Shown: positions 63,906-64,000 of the stretch, one piece after another
How the letters are laid out: each line of letters begins with the position of its first letter
Numbering within the stretch: the first letter of the stretch is position 1
Source of the DNA: Gammaproteobacteria bacterium
GTDB lineage: Bacteria > Pseudomonadota > Gammaproteobacteria > Burkholderiales > Rhodocyclaceae
DNA: 64,000 bases
NCBI GenBank assembly: GCA_018828385.1
Contig: JAHJVE010000007.1
Location: 238,950 to 302,949 of the forward strand
Direction of reading: 5' to 3'
The notes under the pieces: model-generated
Told to the model about the DNA's origin: nothing
What the model saw: the letters and a program-made list of their open reading frames with translations, nothing else
The model's database searches: none
Position numbers and translations under genes: made by a program

Positions 63906-64000
63906 GGAGTCTGGCGTTGACCTACTTTCGCGAGCGGAAGCTCACTATCATTGGCGCTCATCTGTTTCACGGTCCTGTTCGGGAAGGGAAGGGGTGGTAC
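63906..64000 (-). rRNA. rrf: 5S ribosomal RNA, 5' end outside window
   Basis: The minus strand reads the 3' part of 5S rRNA, with GGTACCACCCC, CCCGAACAGG and AGTAGGTCAACGCCAGACTC. The 5' end and the rest of the rRNA operon lie beyond the window. Confidence 0.93.

Overview
The window looks like chromosomal DNA of a betaproteobacterium of the Rhodocyclaceae (Dechloromonas/Azonexus type). This is inferred from the high-GC coding style, the FimV-leuCDB-asd order, a petABC-sspAB block, the dnaX-ybaB-recR block beside the 4.5S RNA gene, and protein sequence character. No database search was possible, so the taxon is an inference. No phage, insertion sequence or CRISPR array was seen. Most genes are housekeeping and lie on the minus strand.

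Region 1 (1-13.7 kb): a truncated fimV, asd, the leucine operon leuC-(small lipoprotein)-leuD-leuB, an MFS transporter, a DUF465 protein, aroC, a CBS protein, a small XRE-like regulator, a radical SAM protein divergent from queD, and a patatin phospholipase preceded by a tiny coupled ORF. Region 2 (13.7-29.8 kb): tRNA-Ser(UGA), a Bax-inhibitor-1 protein, rlmD, an Ala/Pro-rich lipoprotein, a metallo-hydrolase with bamC and dapA, tilS-accA, an AlkA-type glycosylase, two HDOD proteins, an MFS transporter with a 44-residue membrane partner, an Uup-type ABC-F ATPase and tRNA-Arg(CCU). Region 3 (29.8-57.2 kb): a nitrate sensing, uptake and assimilation island holding narXL, nasS-nrtA-nrtB-nrtCD, cbiX-nasT, narK with a PilJ-like periplasmic protein, two PP2C-Ser/Thr-kinase fusion proteins, nirB-nirD-nirC and nasA-ybiB. 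Region 4 (57.2-64 kb): sspB, sspA, the cytochrome bc1 genes, recR, ybaB, dnaX, the 4.5S RNA gene and the 3' end of a 5S rRNA gene.

The nitrogen island works as one circuit. NrtABCD and NarK import nitrate, NasA reduces it to nitrite, NirBD reduces nitrite to ammonium, CbiX probably supports siroheme supply for NirB, and NirC moves nitrite. Four near-perfect sigma-54 (-24/-12) promoters are visible, upstream of nasS-nrt, narK, nirB and nasA. The nasS-nrt leader carries two six-base-loop hairpins whose second arm overlaps an intrinsic terminator, the expected architecture of a NasT (ANTAR) antitermination target. The narK and nirB leaders share a closely related structured element (two hexaloop hairpins enclosed by an outer helix) directly at the predicted transcript 5' ends, but with no visible U-tract terminator behind it. 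That shared element is the most interesting regulatory signal here.

A second signal is a dispersed short repeat with the core GGTTGACCGTAGCA and a T-rich left arm. It appears about a dozen times, mainly between genes and at gene ends, sometimes forming the last codons of a protein or a ribosome binding site.
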